Source: Pseudomonas sp. CHM02 (GTDB taxonomy: Bacteria; Pseudomonadota; Gammaproteobacteria; Pseudomonadales; Pseudomonadaceae). From it: a stretch of DNA of 64,000 nt. Under the pieces are notes generated by a model. It saw only the letters and a list, made by a program, of their open reading frames with translations. It made no database searches and was not told where the DNA came from. Both the position numbers and the translations under genes were made by a program. Positions 54,728-63,926 of the stretch are shown here, piece after piece. Within the stretch, counting starts at the first letter, position 1. Every line of letters begins with the position of its first letter. Where the stretch lies: assembly GCF_000612585.1 (NCBI RefSeq), contig NZ_JFCA01000005.1, forward strand, positions 62,001 to 126,000, given 5' to 3'.

Positions 54728-55624
54728 TCAGCCTCGCGGGTGATGCTTGGCGTGCATATCCTGCAAGCGTGCGCGCGCCACGTGGGTGTAGATCTGGGTT
54801 GTGGATAAGTCGCTGTGGCCGAGCAGCATTTGCACCACGCGCAAATCCGCGCCGTGATTGAGCAGATGCGTGGCAAATGCATGGCGCAACGTGTGGGGCG
54901 ACAGGGCCTTGCCGATGCCGGCGACCTTGGCCTGGTGCTTGATACGGTGCCAGAATGTCTGGCGGGTCATCTGTTCGCCGCGCAGGCTGGGGAACAGCAC
55001 ATCGCTGGGGCGCCCGCCGAGCAGCTCACTGCGAGCATCGCGCATATAGCGCTCGACCCACACAATCGCCTCCTCGCCCATGGGCACCAGGCGCTCCTTG
55101 CTGCCCTTGCCCATCACCCGCAACACGCCCTGGCGCAGGTTCACTTGCTCCAGGGTCAGGCTGATCAGCTCGGTCACCCGCAGGCCGCAGGCGTACAGCA
55201 CTTCGAGCATGGCGCGGTCGCGCTGGCCGATGGCTTCGCTCAGGTCGGGGGCGGCGAGCAAGGCATCCACGTCGGCTTCCGAGAGGGATTTAGGCAATGG
55301 CCTGCCGAGTTGCGGCATGTCGACTTGCAGGGTGGGGTCGAGGGCAATCAGCTTTTCTCGCAGCAGATAACGATAAAACCCACGCACACCGGAGAGGAAT
55401 CGTGCGGTAGAACGTGGCTTGTAGTTCTGCTCCAGGCGCCAGGCGAGGTGATCGAGGATCAGCTCACGGCCAGCGTTGATCAGTTCGAGGTTTTTTTCCT
55501 GCAGCCAGCCATTGAACAGCGCCAAGTCGCTGCGGTAGGCCTGGCGCGTGTTGTCTGACAGGCCTTTTTCCAGCCACAGTGCGTCAAGGAAACGGTCTAT
55601 CAGGGGGTGGTCAATGGCAGGCAT
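54728..55624 (-). CDS. xerD: Tyrosine recombinase XerD
   Basis: A 298-residue recombinase resolving chromosome dimers at dif with XerC. Catalytic residues are visible in order: Arg (ACGLRVTELISL), Lys (MGKGSKERLVPM), H-x-x-R (SPHTLRHAFATHLL), His and nucleophile Tyr (LGHSDLSTTQIYTHV). Full length and without signs of a mobile-element integrase (conserved Xer N-terminal domain, housekeeping context). Confidence 0.96.
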   Translation of the reverse strand: MPAIDHPLIDRFLDALWLEKGLSDNTRQAYRSDLALFNGWLQEKNLELINAGRELILDHLAWRLEQNYKPRSTARFLSGVRGFYRYLLREKLIALDPTLQVDMPQLGRPLPKSLSEADVDALLAAPDLSEAIGQRDRAMLEVLYACGLRVTELISLTLEQVNLRQGVLRVMGKGSKERLVPMGEEAIVWVERYMRDARSELLGGRPSDVLFPSLRGEQMTRQTFWHRIKHQAKVAGIGKALSPHTLRHAFATHLLNHGADLRVVQMLLGHSDLSTTQIYTHVARARLQDMHAKHHPRG

Positions 55625-55661
55625 GGAGGCTCAGGCGGATTTCTGTAATGTCTGTTAGATC

Positions 55662-55757
55662 CTATCGCAGGCAAGCCAGCTCCCACAGGGGTTTTGTGTC
55701 GGGCGCTTAGATGTGCCCGACACCGATCAAATGTGGGAGCTGGCTTGCCTGCGAAGG
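55662..55757. repeat. REP pair, outward-facing
   Basis: GATAGGATC-like arm CTATCGCAGGCAAGCCAGCTCCCACA and, 45 bp on, TGTGGGAGCTGGCTTGCCTGCGAA: the arms point away from each other, opposite to most other pairs. A 9-bp hairpin GTGTCGGGC / GCCCGACAC at 55696-55723 sits between them. Confidence 0.88.
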
Positions 55758-55775
55758 CCGCAACTCGGTCCCAGC

Positions 55776-56189
55776 TCAGTCGGCAAAGCCAGGTAACACC
55801 GGCACTGGGCGTTTGTCCGCATCAATGGCGACAAAGCTGAACACGCCCTGGATTGCTTTTTCGCGGCCATCGGCGCTCATGCTTTCGACGAACACTTCCA
55901 CCTCGACCTTGAGGCTGGTGTTACCCACTTTGATCACACGGCCGATCAGCTCGACGATGGAGCCCGCCGGGATCGCGTGGTTGAAGTCGATACGATCGGT
56001 AGACACCGTCACCAGCGGCAAGCGGCAAAACCGCGTGGCGGTAATGAACGACACTTCATCCATCCACGCCAAGGCGGTGCCACCGAACAGGGTGTTGTGG
56101 TGGTTTGTGGTCGGCGGGAACACCGCCTTGGTCACGTGGGTGACGGACAGGTCAGTGCGGCGCTGGATTTCTTCGAGGCGGGTGGTCAT
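55776..56189 (-). CDS. Acyl-CoA thioesterase (hotdog, YciA-like)
   Basis: A 137-residue hotdog-fold thioesterase. The family segments FPPTTNHHNTLFGGTALAWMDEVSFITATRFC (with the conserved N-x-x-x-F-G-G and Asp/Glu on the central helix) and DFNHAIPAGSIVELIGRVIKVGNTSLKVEVEVF are typical of short acyl-CoA thioesterases. Start MTTRLEEIQ at 56189 is preferred to an upstream in-frame ATG. It follows the rplS terminator and is probably independently transcribed. Confidence 0.88.
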   Translation of the reverse strand: MTTRLEEIQRRTDLSVTHVTKAVFPPTTNHHNTLFGGTALAWMDEVSFITATRFCRLPLVTVSTDRIDFNHAIPAGSIVELIGRVIKVGNTSLKVEVEVFVESMSADGREKAIQGVFSFVAIDADKRPVPVLPGFAD

Positions 56190-56223
56190 GGACAAATACC
56201 GGCAATGGACAAATTTCAGGCAC

Positions 56224-56251
56224 AAAAAAGCAGCCCGTAGGCTGCTTTTTT
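56224..56251 (-). terminator. Terminator of the rpsP-rimM-trmD-rplS operon
   Basis: Minus strand: AAAAAAGCAGCC-TACG-GGCTGCTTTTTT, a perfect stem with T tract, 20 nt past the rplS stop; also works on the plus strand. Confidence 0.88.
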
Positions 56252-56270
56252 CTGCATCGGGAAGCTGGAC

Positions 56271-56621
56271 TTAAGCCAGTTTTTCCTTGATGCGAGCTGC
56301 TTTACCGGACAGGTCACGCAGGTAGTACAGCTTGGCTTTACGTACGTCACCGCGACGCTTGACGGCCATGCTGTCGATTTGCGGGCTGTAGGTCTGGAAA
56401 GTACGCTCTACGCCAACACCGTTGGAGATTTTACGAACAGTGAAAGCACTGTTCACACCACGGTTACGCTTGGCGATTACCACGCCTTCGAACGCTTGCA
56501 GACGCGAACGGTCGCCTTCCTTCACTTTCACCTGAACGACAATGGTGTCGCCCGGGGCAAAGGTAGGGATCTCTTTGGTCATCTGCTCTGCTTCGAGTGC
56601 AAGGATGATTTTGTTAGTCAT
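56271..56621 (-). CDS. rplS: 50S ribosomal protein L19
   Basis: A 116-residue ribosomal protein at the 30S/50S interface. [35 protein letters not shown] and [32 protein letters not shown] are its signatures. Last gene of the rpsP operon. Confidence 0.98.
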
Positions 56622-56666
56622 GCTGTGCTCCTAAGGTAAGTCAATGGACCTACCATCGATACGTTG

Positions 56667-57419
56667 TTAACTATCGTCCCGCGCGAGGATGTATTCCTCG
56701 AGCAGCTTCTTCTCTTCTCCAGAAAGCGAGCGGCTTTCCAGAAGATCGGCGCGTCGTTCATAGGTCCGACCAAGGGACTGCTGTAAACGCCAACGCCGGA
56801 TGTGTGCGTGATTGCCACTTAGCAATACGTCGGGAACACGCTGATCCGCATACACCTCCGGGCGGGTGTAGTGCGGGCAATCCAGCAAACCATCCGTGAA
56901 GGAATCTTCCTCCGCGGAGTCCGCATGCCCTAAAGCTCCAGGCAGCAGTCGTGTAACCGCATCTATCAGGACCATCGCCGGCAGCTCACCGCCAGACAGG
57001 ACATAGTCCCCAATCGACCACTCTTCATCGACATGAGCATCAATAAAACGCTCGTCAATGCCTTCATAGCGACCGGCAATCAGGATCAGTGCTTCCTCAT
57101 TCGCCAGTTCGCGTACCGCAGCCTGTTTCAGCTGACGGCCTTGAGGGGACAGGTAAATTACCTTCGCCTTCTCCCCGGCGGCGGCCTTGGCCTGAACCAA
57201 CGCGTCTTCCAGGGGCTTGATCTTCATCACCATACCCGGACCACCGCCAAATGGGCGATCGTCCACCGTGTGATGCCGATCCGTCGTGTAGTCTCGCGGG
57301 TTCCAACAGGTAAGCTGCAACAGCCCCTGTTTCACCGCCCGACTGGTGATGCCGTACTCGCTGATGGCGGAAAACATCTCGGGAAACAAACTGATCACTT
57401 CAATGCGCAAATTAGCCAC
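56667..57419 (-). CDS. trmD: tRNA (guanine-37-N1)-methyltransferase
   Basis: A 250-residue SPOUT methyltransferase making m1G37 in tRNA. Catalytic/knot motifs: [62 protein letters not shown], and C-terminal [11 protein letters not shown]. Start is taken as GTG at 57419 ([15 protein letters not shown]), giving a length near the known 252 residues; an ATG 21 nt upstream inside rimM is an alternative with an arguably better ribosome site. Two bases separate the GTG from the rimM stop. Confidence 0.95.
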   Translation of the reverse strand: MANLRIEVISLFPEMFSAISEYGITSRAVKQGLLQLTCWNPRDYTTDRHHTVDDRPFGGGPGMVMKIKPLEDALVQAKAAAGEKAKVIYLSPQGRQLKQAAVRELANEEALILIAGRYEGIDERFIDAHVDEEWSIGDYVLSGGELPAMVLIDAVTRLLPGALGHADSAEEDSFTDGLLDCPHYTRPEVYADQRVPDVLLSGNHAHIRRWRLQQSLGRTYERRADLLESRSLSGEEKKLLEEYILARDDS

Positions 57420-57421
57420 GC

Positions 57422-57958
57422 TTAGAAGTCCGCGTCCCATTCCACCCTCATCTCGCCCGCTGCCAGGTCGACGGCCAACACGCATTGCTCGGTATACGGC
57501 AACAGGCGTTCGCGATCATCCAGGCTGCCAGCGCAAGGCTTGACCACCATTACATCATTGGCGCCGGTTTCCAGAAGATGATCGATTTTCCCGAGCAGTT
57601 GCCCGAGTTGATCAATAACCTTCAGACCTTCCAGCTGGTACCAGTAGTACTCGCCGTCGGTCAATTCAGGGAACAGGTTGCGTGGCACGCAGATCTCATA
57701 ACCGGCCAGAAGACGAGCTTCTTCACGGTCATCAAGACCCTTGAGCTTCGCGACCAGGAACTTATCGCTCCCGCGTCCACTGACCAGCTCGACCTGTTTC
57801 ACACTACCTTCGCGCTTGAGCGTCCAGGTCTTGTACTGCAACAGGTTTTCAGTCGGATCCGTAAAGGAATACACCTTCACTTCGCCGCGAACGCCATGAA
57901 TAGAGTAAATCTTGCCGATAACGATCAAATCATCAGCAACAGCTGGCGTCGCGTTCAT
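57422..57958 (-). CDS. rimM: 16S rRNA processing / ribosome maturation factor RimM
   Basis: A 178-residue two-domain factor assisting 30S maturation, with the conserved [39 protein letters not shown] and [25 protein letters not shown]. It lies 5 nt after rpsP and 2 nt before trmD. Confidence 0.97.
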   Translation of the reverse strand: MNATPAVADDLIVIGKIYSIHGVRGEVKVYSFTDPTENLLQYKTWTLKREGSVKQVELVSGRGSDKFLVAKLKGLDDREEARLLAGYEICVPRNLFPELTDGEYYWYQLEGLKVIDQLGQLLGKIDHLLETGANDVMVVKPCAGSLDDRERLLPYTEQCVLAVDLAAGEMRVEWDADF

Positions 57959-57963
57959 ATTGC

Positions 57964-58215
57964 TCAGGCTGCGGCCTTAGCCGAGTCCTTCAACAGCTGA
58001 GCAACACGCTCAGATGGTTGTGCACCAACGCTCAGCCAGTAGGCTACGCGCTCTTGGTTCACGGACAGACGAACTTCTTGACCACGAGCGATCGGGTTGA
58101 AGAAGCCAACTTGTTCCTTGTGAGAGCCGTCACGTGGGTTGCGGCTGTCAGTTACGGTCAAGTGGTAAAACGGGCGCTTTTTGGAGCCGCCAAGGGCAAG
58201 ACGGATTGTTAGCAT
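57964..58215 (-). CDS. rpsP: 30S ribosomal protein S16
   Basis: An 83-residue small-subunit protein; [41 protein letters not shown] is diagnostic. First gene of the rpsP-rimM-trmD-rplS operon. Confidence 0.98.
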   Translation of the reverse strand: MLTIRLALGGSKKRPFYHLTVTDSRNPRDGSHKEQVGFFNPIARGQEVRLSVNQERVAYWLSVGAQPSERVAQLLKDSAKAAA

Positions 58216-58466
58216 GTGAACATCGTTCCTGTAGTCGGTGCTGCAAATCTAAATGCACAGCGGGCATAGGTGCCCGAAAGGCCGCATATTCTAAGGAATA
58301 TCCGGACTTTTGCAAATGTCTTTTTCTGGCGCCTATCGGCGTGCCATTCAGATCTGCTATAGAGCCGTCGGTTAAAACGGCGAGTCAGCGCCCGCCAATC
58401 GCGGGTTTGCTGGAGATCCCACGTCCCTGTGGGTCGGAGCAGGAGCTGGGCTCCCGCTCGAATTCT

Positions 58467-59843
58467 TTACATTTTCGGCATGCCGCCGCCGGGCAACATG
58501 CCGCCCATGCCGCGCATCATCTTGGCCATACCGCCTTTGGCGGAGAATTTCTTCATCATCTTCTGCATCTGCTTGTGCTGCTTGATCAAGCGACCGATGT
58601 CCTGCACCTGGGTGCCGGAGCCCATGGCGATCCGGCGCTTGCGCGAACCGCTGATCAGCTCAGGGTCGCGGCGCTCGGCCGGGGTCATGGAGTTGATGAT
58701 GGCTTCCATCTGCTTGAACTGCTTCTCTGCCGCGCCCTGGGCATTGCCCATTTGCGCCAGGTTCACACCACCGATGTTCGGCAGCTTGTCCATCAGGCCG
58801 CCAAGGCCGCCCATGTTCTTCATTTGTTGCAGTTGGTCACGGAAGTCTTCGAGGTCGAAGCCCTTGCCCTTCTTCAGCTTCTTGGCCAGTTTGTCGGCCT
58901 TGTCCTTGTCGAGGGTCGCTTCGGCCTGTTCGATCAGGCTGAGCACATCACCCATGCCGAGGATACGCGAGGCGATACGCTCAGGGTGGAACGGTTCGAG
59001 CGCTTCACTCTTCTCGCCCATACCGATGAACTTGATCGGCTTGCCGGTGATGGCACGCACCGACAGCGCAGCACCGCCACGGGCGTCGCCGTCGACCTTG
59101 GTGAGGATCACACCGGTCAGCGGCAATGCATCGCCGAAGGCCTTGGCGGTGTTGGCGGCATCCTGGCCCGTCATGGCGTCGACCACGAACAGCGTCTCGA
59201 CCGGATTGATCGCGGCATGCAGCGCCTTGATCTCGCCCATCATCTCTTCGTCGATGTGCAGGCGACCGGCGGTATCGACGATAACCACGTCGATGAATTT
59301 CAGCCTGGCTTCTTTAATAGCCGCGTTGGCGATGTCGACCGGCTTCTGGCTCAGGTCGGACGGGAAGAAGGTCACGCCCACTTCGCCCGCGAGCATTTCC
59401 AATTGCTTGATGGCCGCCGGACGGTACACGTCGGCCGACACCACCATCACGGACTTCTTCTTGCGCTCTTTAAGGAAGCGCGCCAGCTTGCCGGCGGTGG
59501 TGGTTTTACCGGCACCCTGCAGACCGGCCATCAACACGACGGCCGGTGGCACGGCGCTGAGGTTCAGATCTTCGTTGGCGGCGCCCATCAGGCTTTCGAG
59601 TTCGGCCTGGACGATCTTCACAAAGGCCTGGCCCGGGGTCAGGCTGCGGGACACTTCGGTGCCGACCGCGCGTTCCTTGACCGAGTTGACGAAGTCCTTC
59701 ACCACCGGCAAGGCCACGTCGGCTTCCAGCAACGCCATGCGCACTTCACGCAGGGTGTCTTTAATATTGTCCTCGGTCAGCTTGGCCTTGCCGGTAACGT
59801 GGCGCAGCGTCTGCGAGAGACGGTCAGTCAAGTTTTCAAACAT
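58467..59843 (-). CDS. ffh: Signal recognition particle GTPase Ffh
   Basis: A 458-residue SRP54 homologue. N domain, GTPase motifs GLQGAGKTTTAGKLA (G1), VDTAGRLHIDEEM (G3), LTKVDGDARGG (G4), and a methionine-rich M domain ending in GGMAKMMRGMGGMLPGGGMPKM that binds 4.5S RNA and signal peptides. Located 250 bp beyond rpsP on the same strand. Full length. Confidence 0.98.
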   Translation of the reverse strand: MFENLTDRLSQTLRHVTGKAKLTEDNIKDTLREVRMALLEADVALPVVKDFVNSVKERAVGTEVSRSLTPGQAFVKIVQAELESLMGAANEDLNLSAVPPAVVLMAGLQGAGKTTTAGKLARFLKERKKKSVMVVSADVYRPAAIKQLEMLAGEVGVTFFPSDLSQKPVDIANAAIKEARLKFIDVVIVDTAGRLHIDEEMMGEIKALHAAINPVETLFVVDAMTGQDAANTAKAFGDALPLTGVILTKVDGDARGGAALSVRAITGKPIKFIGMGEKSEALEPFHPERIASRILGMGDVLSLIEQAEATLDKDKADKLAKKLKKGKGFDLEDFRDQLQQMKNMGGLGGLMDKLPNIGGVNLAQMGNAQGAAEKQFKQMEAIINSMTPAERRDPELISGSRKRRIAMGSGTQVQDIGRLIKQHKQMQKMMKKFSAKGGMAKMMRGMGGMLPGGGMPKM

Positions 59844-60077
59844 GCGCGATCCTTTCAGGCCCTATTCATCGAAATGCATTGGTAGACCGAGGTAATGGCA
59901 GCCCAGGCTGTGGCAGATCGCTATTAACAACAGCGCTCGGCGAGCCTGCGGCGTGGGCAGATCACGGATTATAGCGAAGACTGCCGCCATGCACACCCGC
60001 TGTCTGGCCTGAGAGTCTTTCGTGTTACGCGGGGGTATGCCAAACTCAGCGCCTTTCGGGCCTGCTTAACAGGATTT

Positions 60078-60890
60078 ATGCTCCCTTTGTCACCCAGTTT
60101 GCTACCCAGCCTCGCCGCCGCCATCTTGTATGCCGCTGCGACCCTTTATCAGGGCACTCGTCTGGCCAAAGGCGCCAAGGCCGACAAACGCCTGCTGGTA
60201 GGCCTTGGCGTTCTCGCCCTGCTGGCCCACGCCGCCAGCCTGTTCACGCATTTGATGACGCCCGTCGGCCTGGGCCTGGACTTTTTCAGCGCCGCCAGCC
60301 TGATTGCAGCCGCCGTCATCGCACTGACGCTGATGGCCTGCTACCGAATTCCCGTCGAGAACCTGCTGGTGCTGCTATTCCCGCTGGGAATGCTGACGGT
60401 GCTGCTGGCGCAATTCGCTCCCACCGGCACCGTGCAGGTGATTGATGAGGAGCCGGGCATCCTCGCGCATATCCTGCTGTCGATCCTGGCCTATGGCATG
60501 TTCACCATCGCGGTGTTCCAAGCCCTGCTCCTGCTGCTGCAGGACCACCAGCTCAAGCACAAGCACCCGTCCGGACTGATCAAGAACTTCCCGCCGCTGC
60601 AAACCATGGAGAGCCTGCTGTTCGGTTTCCTGTGGGCCGGCTGGACCCTGCTGTCGCTGTCGTTGATCTCCGGCTGGCTGTTCGTCGAAAACCTGTTCGC
60701 CCAGCACCTGGTGCACAAGACCCTGCTGGCGTGCCTGGCCTGGGTGGTGTTCAGCGTCCTGCTGTGGGGCCGTAACCGCCTCGGCTGGCGTGGGCACAAA
60801 GCGATTCGCTGGACCCTGGCCGGTTTCTGCCTGCTGATGCTGGCCTATTTCGGCAGCAAGCTGGTTCGCGAATACATCCTGCATATCTGA
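60078..60890 (+). CDS. Cytochrome c assembly (CcsA/YpjD-type) membrane protein
   Basis: A 270-residue protein with about eight membrane helices, matching the cytochrome_c_asm family as found in YpjD. Regions include GLGVLALLAHAASLFTHL, VIDEEPGILAHILLSILAYGMFTIAVFQALLLL with conserved His, and TLLSLSLISGWLFVENLF. Such proteins are proposed to bind heme, but YpjD is not required for cytochrome biogenesis in E. coli, and its role is open. It lies 12 nt before the CorC-like gene and is divergent from ffh; the arrangement is conserved in Pseudomonas. Confidence 0.85.
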   Translation: MLPLSPSLLPSLAAAILYAAATLYQGTRLAKGAKADKRLLVGLGVLALLAHAASLFTHLMTPVGLGLDFFSAASLIAAAVIALTLMACYRIPVENLLVLLFPLGMLTVLLAQFAPTGTVQVIDEEPGILAHILLSILAYGMFTIAVFQALLLLLQDHQLKHKHPSGLIKNFPPLQTMESLLFGFLWAGWTLLSLSLISGWLFVENLFAQHLVHKTLLACLAWVVFSVLLWGRNRLGWRGHKAIRWTLAGFCLLMLAYFGSKLVREYILHI

Positions 60891-60902
60891 CGGGCAGCGA
60901 TC

Positions 60903-62141
60903 ATGGACAACTTGCCCCTGGGGCCGATGCTTGCGGTAATCGCCTTGCTGGTTTTGTGGGCGGCGCTGTTTACCGCCATCGAAGCCGCGCAACAACACCT
61001 GCTGGCCCTGCGCCCCGGTACTCGCCAGGGCGACAAGGCTGCCGCCCGCCTGAACTTCCCGCGTCATAGCCTGATCCTGTGCAACAGCCTGTGCCGCGCT
61101 GCGGTAGTGATCCTCTGCACACTGCTGGCGATCTACGCCTGGGCGCAGAATGGCCCATGGCTCGGCTGGCTGATCGCCTGTGCACTTTTGCTGATTTTCG
61201 CCGACTACCTGCCCCGCGCCCTGGCCACCCGCTATCCACAAGCAGTGCTGGGCTTTGGCAATACACTGCTGGGCGTACCACTGAAAATCCTCTACCCGCT
61301 CGCCTGGCTGCTCAATGGCATCAGCCTGTTGCTGCTGCGCCCATTTGCGCGCAAGGCCGGCGTGGTGAAGAAGAGCGACGAACCGCTGCCCGACCAAGAC
61401 GATGAGCCGGAACCCGAGTCTGACGAAGGCCGCACCCCAGGCATGCCCGGCATCCACGCGCTGGACAACATCACCGTCAATGACATCCTGGTGCCACGCA
61501 GCGAAGTGGACGGTATCAACCTGGATGACTCGGTCGAGGACATCATCGAGCAACTGCGCACCTCCCCACGTACGCGCCTGCCGGTGTTCCACAGCGACAT
61601 CAACCAGGTCCAGGCCGTGCTCAACACCCGGCAGGTCCAGCACCTGCTGCCCGATGCCAGCCTGACCAAAGAGGCGCTGCTCGCCGCTTGCCACGAACCC
61701 TACTTCGTCCCGGAAAGCACGCCCCTGCAACTGCAACTGCTGAACTTCCACAAACAGCAGCGTCGCCTGGGCATGGTGGTGGACGAGTACGGCGAAGTGC
61801 TGGGCATCGTGACCCTGGAAGATATCCTCGAAGAAATCGTCGGCGAATTCGAAAGCGAACAGAGCGCCGACAACCCGCATATCGAGCCCCAGCCGGACGG
61901 CCGCTACATCATTGACGGTGCCGCGTCGATCCGCGACTTGAACAAGAGCCTGAACTGGCACCTGCCCAGCGATGGCCCCAAGACCCTCAACGGCCTGGTC
62001 ACCGAAGCCCTGGAGACCATCCCGGACTGCGCGGTGTGCCTGAAAGTCGGTCGCTACCGCCTGGAAATCCTCGAGACCGAGGACAACCGGGTGAGCAAGG
62101 TGCTGATCTGGCACACCAGCAAAATGCCCGTTGCCGCCTGA
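60903..62141 (+). CDS. CNNM/CorC-HlyC family protein (YfjD-like)
   Basis: A 412-residue inner-membrane protein. The DUF21/CNNM transmembrane domain covers about residues 1-150 (FTAIEAAQQHLLALRPG, AWLLNGISLLLLRPF), a CBS pair about 190-310 (DNITVNDILVPRSEVDGI, RLGMVVDEYGEVLGIVTLEDILEEIVGE), and a C-terminal CorC_HlyC domain (YIIDGAASIRDLNKSL). Related proteins act in Mg2+/Co2+ export or magnesium homeostasis. Separate from the CcsA-like gene by 12 nt; probably one operon. Confidence 0.9.
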   Translation: MDNLPLGPMLAVIALLVLWAALFTAIEAAQQHLLALRPGTRQGDKAAARLNFPRHSLILCNSLCRAAVVILCTLLAIYAWAQNGPWLGWLIACALLLIFADYLPRALATRYPQAVLGFGNTLLGVPLKILYPLAWLLNGISLLLLRPFARKAGVVKKSDEPLPDQDDEPEPESDEGRTPGMPGIHALDNITVNDILVPRSEVDGINLDDSVEDIIEQLRTSPRTRLPVFHSDINQVQAVLNTRQVQHLLPDASLTKEALLAACHEPYFVPESTPLQLQLLNFHKQQRRLGMVVDEYGEVLGIVTLEDILEEIVGEFESEQSADNPHIEPQPDGRYIIDGAASIRDLNKSLNWHLPSDGPKTLNGLVTEALETIPDCAVCLKVGRYRLEILETEDNRVSKVLIWHTSKMPVAA

Positions 62142-62155
62142 ATCAACTCGGTTCA

Positions 62156-62258
62156 TGTGGGAGCTGGCTTGCCTGCGATAAAATCGCCTCGGTTTCACTG
62201 AATGACCGAGGTGCCTGCATCGCAGCGGTGCGACGACTCGACAAGCCAGCTCCCACAC
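62156..62258. repeat. REP inverted pair with a variant right arm
   Basis: Left arm TGTGGGAGCTGGCTTGCCTGCGAT is canonical. The right arm, read on the minus strand, is TGTGGGAGCTGGCTTG followed by TCGAGTCGTCGCACCG and then CTGCGATGCAGG: 16 bases replace the usual single C. Confidence 0.8.
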
Positions 62259-62512
62259 AGACCCAGTTCCAAACCTTAGATCCTCACCAGCCCACTTGTT
62301 GTATGTTCAAACCCCTTCCTATAATCCCAGCGGCTTACCAGAGCCCCGCCCGACCGCGTGCTACCCGCACTGAACGCGTCCAGGCACCGCTTAACTGTGT
62401 CTGACCGGTGTTCGCTCCCATCCCGAGCCGCCCCGCGCGCACCCCTGATCCATGGGTGTTCGACCAATAATAATCCGCGTTCAAACGCGCAATGACCGTC
62501 AGGGATACCGCC
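62259..62512. promoter_or_regulatory. Upstream region of the MHS transporter with sigma70 promoter
   Basis: TTGTTG (62296-62301), 18-bp spacer, TATAAT (62320-62325) is a good housekeeping promoter. Transcription from it would leave a leader of about 180 nt before the transporter start. No other gene or clear operator is seen in this stretch. Confidence 0.55.
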
Positions 62513-63823
62513 ATGAGCACCACCTATAACGAGGCCGCGACCGCCGCCCCGACCAACTCGACTGCACGGGTCGCCACGGCGAGCATCGTCGGCACCGCCA
62601 TCGAGTTCTACGACTTCTATATCTACGCCACGGCTGCTGCGCTGGTGATCGGCCCGGTGTTCTTCCCGCAAAGCTCCGGCACGGCGCAGATGCTGGCATC
62701 GTTCCTGACCTTCGGTATCGCCTTTATTGCCCGCCCACTGGGCTCGGCGCTGTTCGGCCACTTCGGCGACCGCATCGGGCGTAAATCCACCCTGGTGGCG
62801 TCACTGCTGCTGATGGGCGTGTGCACCACGCTGATTGGCTTGCTGCCCGGCTATGACAGCATCGGGGCCTGGGCGCCGATCCTGCTGTGTGTGCTGCGTT
62901 TCGGCCAGGGCCTGGGCCTTGGCGGCGAATGGGGCGGCGCGGCGCTGTTGGCGACCGAGAATGCGCCCAAAGGCAAACGCGCCTGGTTCGGCATGTTTCC
63001 CCAGCTGGGTCCTTCGATCGGCTTCCTGGCAGCCAACGGTTTGTTCCTGATTCTGGCCATGAGCCTGAACGACGAGCAGTTCCGCAGCTGGGGCTGGCGC
63101 ATTCCGTTCATCCTCAGCGCTGCACTGGTGATGGTTGGCCTGTACGCACGCCTGAAACTGCATGAGACGCCTGTCTTCGCCAACGCCGTGGCCAAGGAAG
63201 CCCCGGTCAAAGTGCCGTTGGTGGAATTGTTCAGCCAACACTGGCTGCCCGTATTGCTGGGTGCCGCGTCGATGGTGGTGTGCTATGCACTGTTCTACAT
63301 CACCACGGCGTTTTCCCTGAGCTACGGGGTTTCCACCCTGGGCTACAGCCGAGAAACCTTCCTCGGCCTGCTGTGCTTTGCCGTGCTGTTCATGGGGCTG
63401 GCGACACCGCTGGCGGCCTTGGCCAGTGATCGCTACGGGCGCAAGCCGGTGCTGATCGTCGGCGCGATCCTGGCGATTCTGTCGGGCTTTACCATGGAGC
63501 CATTGCTCACCCACGGTTCGACCTGGGCCGTGGCGCTGTTCCTGGCGCTGGAGCTGTTCCTGATGGGCGTGACCTTCGCACCGATGGGCGCGCTGTTGCC
63601 GGAACTGTTCCCGACCCGCGTGCGTTATACCGGTGCTTCGGCGGCGTATAACCTGGGTGGGATCGTGGGGGCATCGGCGGCACCGTTTTTCGCGACCAAG
63701 CTGGTGGCGATGGGTGGCCTGAGTTATGTCGGTGGGTATGTGTCGGCGGCAGCGCTGCTCAGCTTGATTGCTGTGCTGTGCCTGAAAGAGACGCGCAACA
63801 ACGATTTGAATCGCGTGGGCTGA
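62513..63823 (+). CDS. MFS transporter, metabolite:H+ symporter family
   Basis: A 436-residue permease with 12 helices. Signatures are IVGTAIEFYDFYIYATAAALV, the loop FGHFGDRIGRKSTLV, RFGQGLGLGGEWGGAALLATENA and the C-terminal PMGALLPELFPTRVRYTGASAAYN. It belongs to the same broad family as the KgtP-like carrier at the left end, but to a different branch. Start at 62513 is preferred (AGGGA ribosome site) over an ATG 21 nt upstream. Substrate unknown. Confidence 0.9.
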   Translation: MSTTYNEAATAAPTNSTARVATASIVGTAIEFYDFYIYATAAALVIGPVFFPQSSGTAQMLASFLTFGIAFIARPLGSALFGHFGDRIGRKSTLVASLLLMGVCTTLIGLLPGYDSIGAWAPILLCVLRFGQGLGLGGEWGGAALLATENAPKGKRAWFGMFPQLGPSIGFLAANGLFLILAMSLNDEQFRSWGWRIPFILSAALVMVGLYARLKLHETPVFANAVAKEAPVKVPLVELFSQHWLPVLLGAASMVVCYALFYITTAFSLSYGVSTLGYSRETFLGLLCFAVLFMGLATPLAALASDRYGRKPVLIVGAILAILSGFTMEPLLTHGSTWAVALFLALELFLMGVTFAPMGALLPELFPTRVRYTGASAAYNLGGIVGASAAPFFATKLVAMGGLSYVGGYVSAAALLSLIAVLCLKETRNNDLNRVG

Positions 63824-63829
63824 TAGACC

Positions 63830-63923
63830 GCTATCGGGGGCAAGCCCCCTCCCACATTTGAATGTATTCACAAATCTAACTCTGTGAACTGGATCAAGTG
63901 TGGGAGGGGGCTTGCCCCCGATG
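63830..63923. repeat. REP pair (GGGGGC stem type)
   Basis: CTATCGGGGGCAAGCCCCCTCCCACA and, 40 bp on, TGTGGGAGGGGGCTTGCCCCCGAT; the stem is GGGGGC/GCCCCC. Between convergent genes. Confidence 0.9.
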
Positions 63924-63926
63924 CTT

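Noticed and set aside
54728..55624. XerD considered as a phage or island integrase
   Set aside because: Housekeeping order (xerD-dsbC-hom-thrC), Xer-type length and motifs, and no attachment duplication or cargo genes.
58380..58466. GC-rich hairpin near the ffh end as a terminator or 4.5S RNA
   Set aside because: GAGC.GGAGC/GCTCCTGCTC can pair but has no T tract, and nothing there matches the conserved SRP RNA loop.
60375..62258. A 627-codon open frame antisense to the CcsA-like and CNNM genes
   Set aside because: It crosses two certain genes and their gap, begins in REP DNA and is rich in Gln/His/Arg as shadow frames are.
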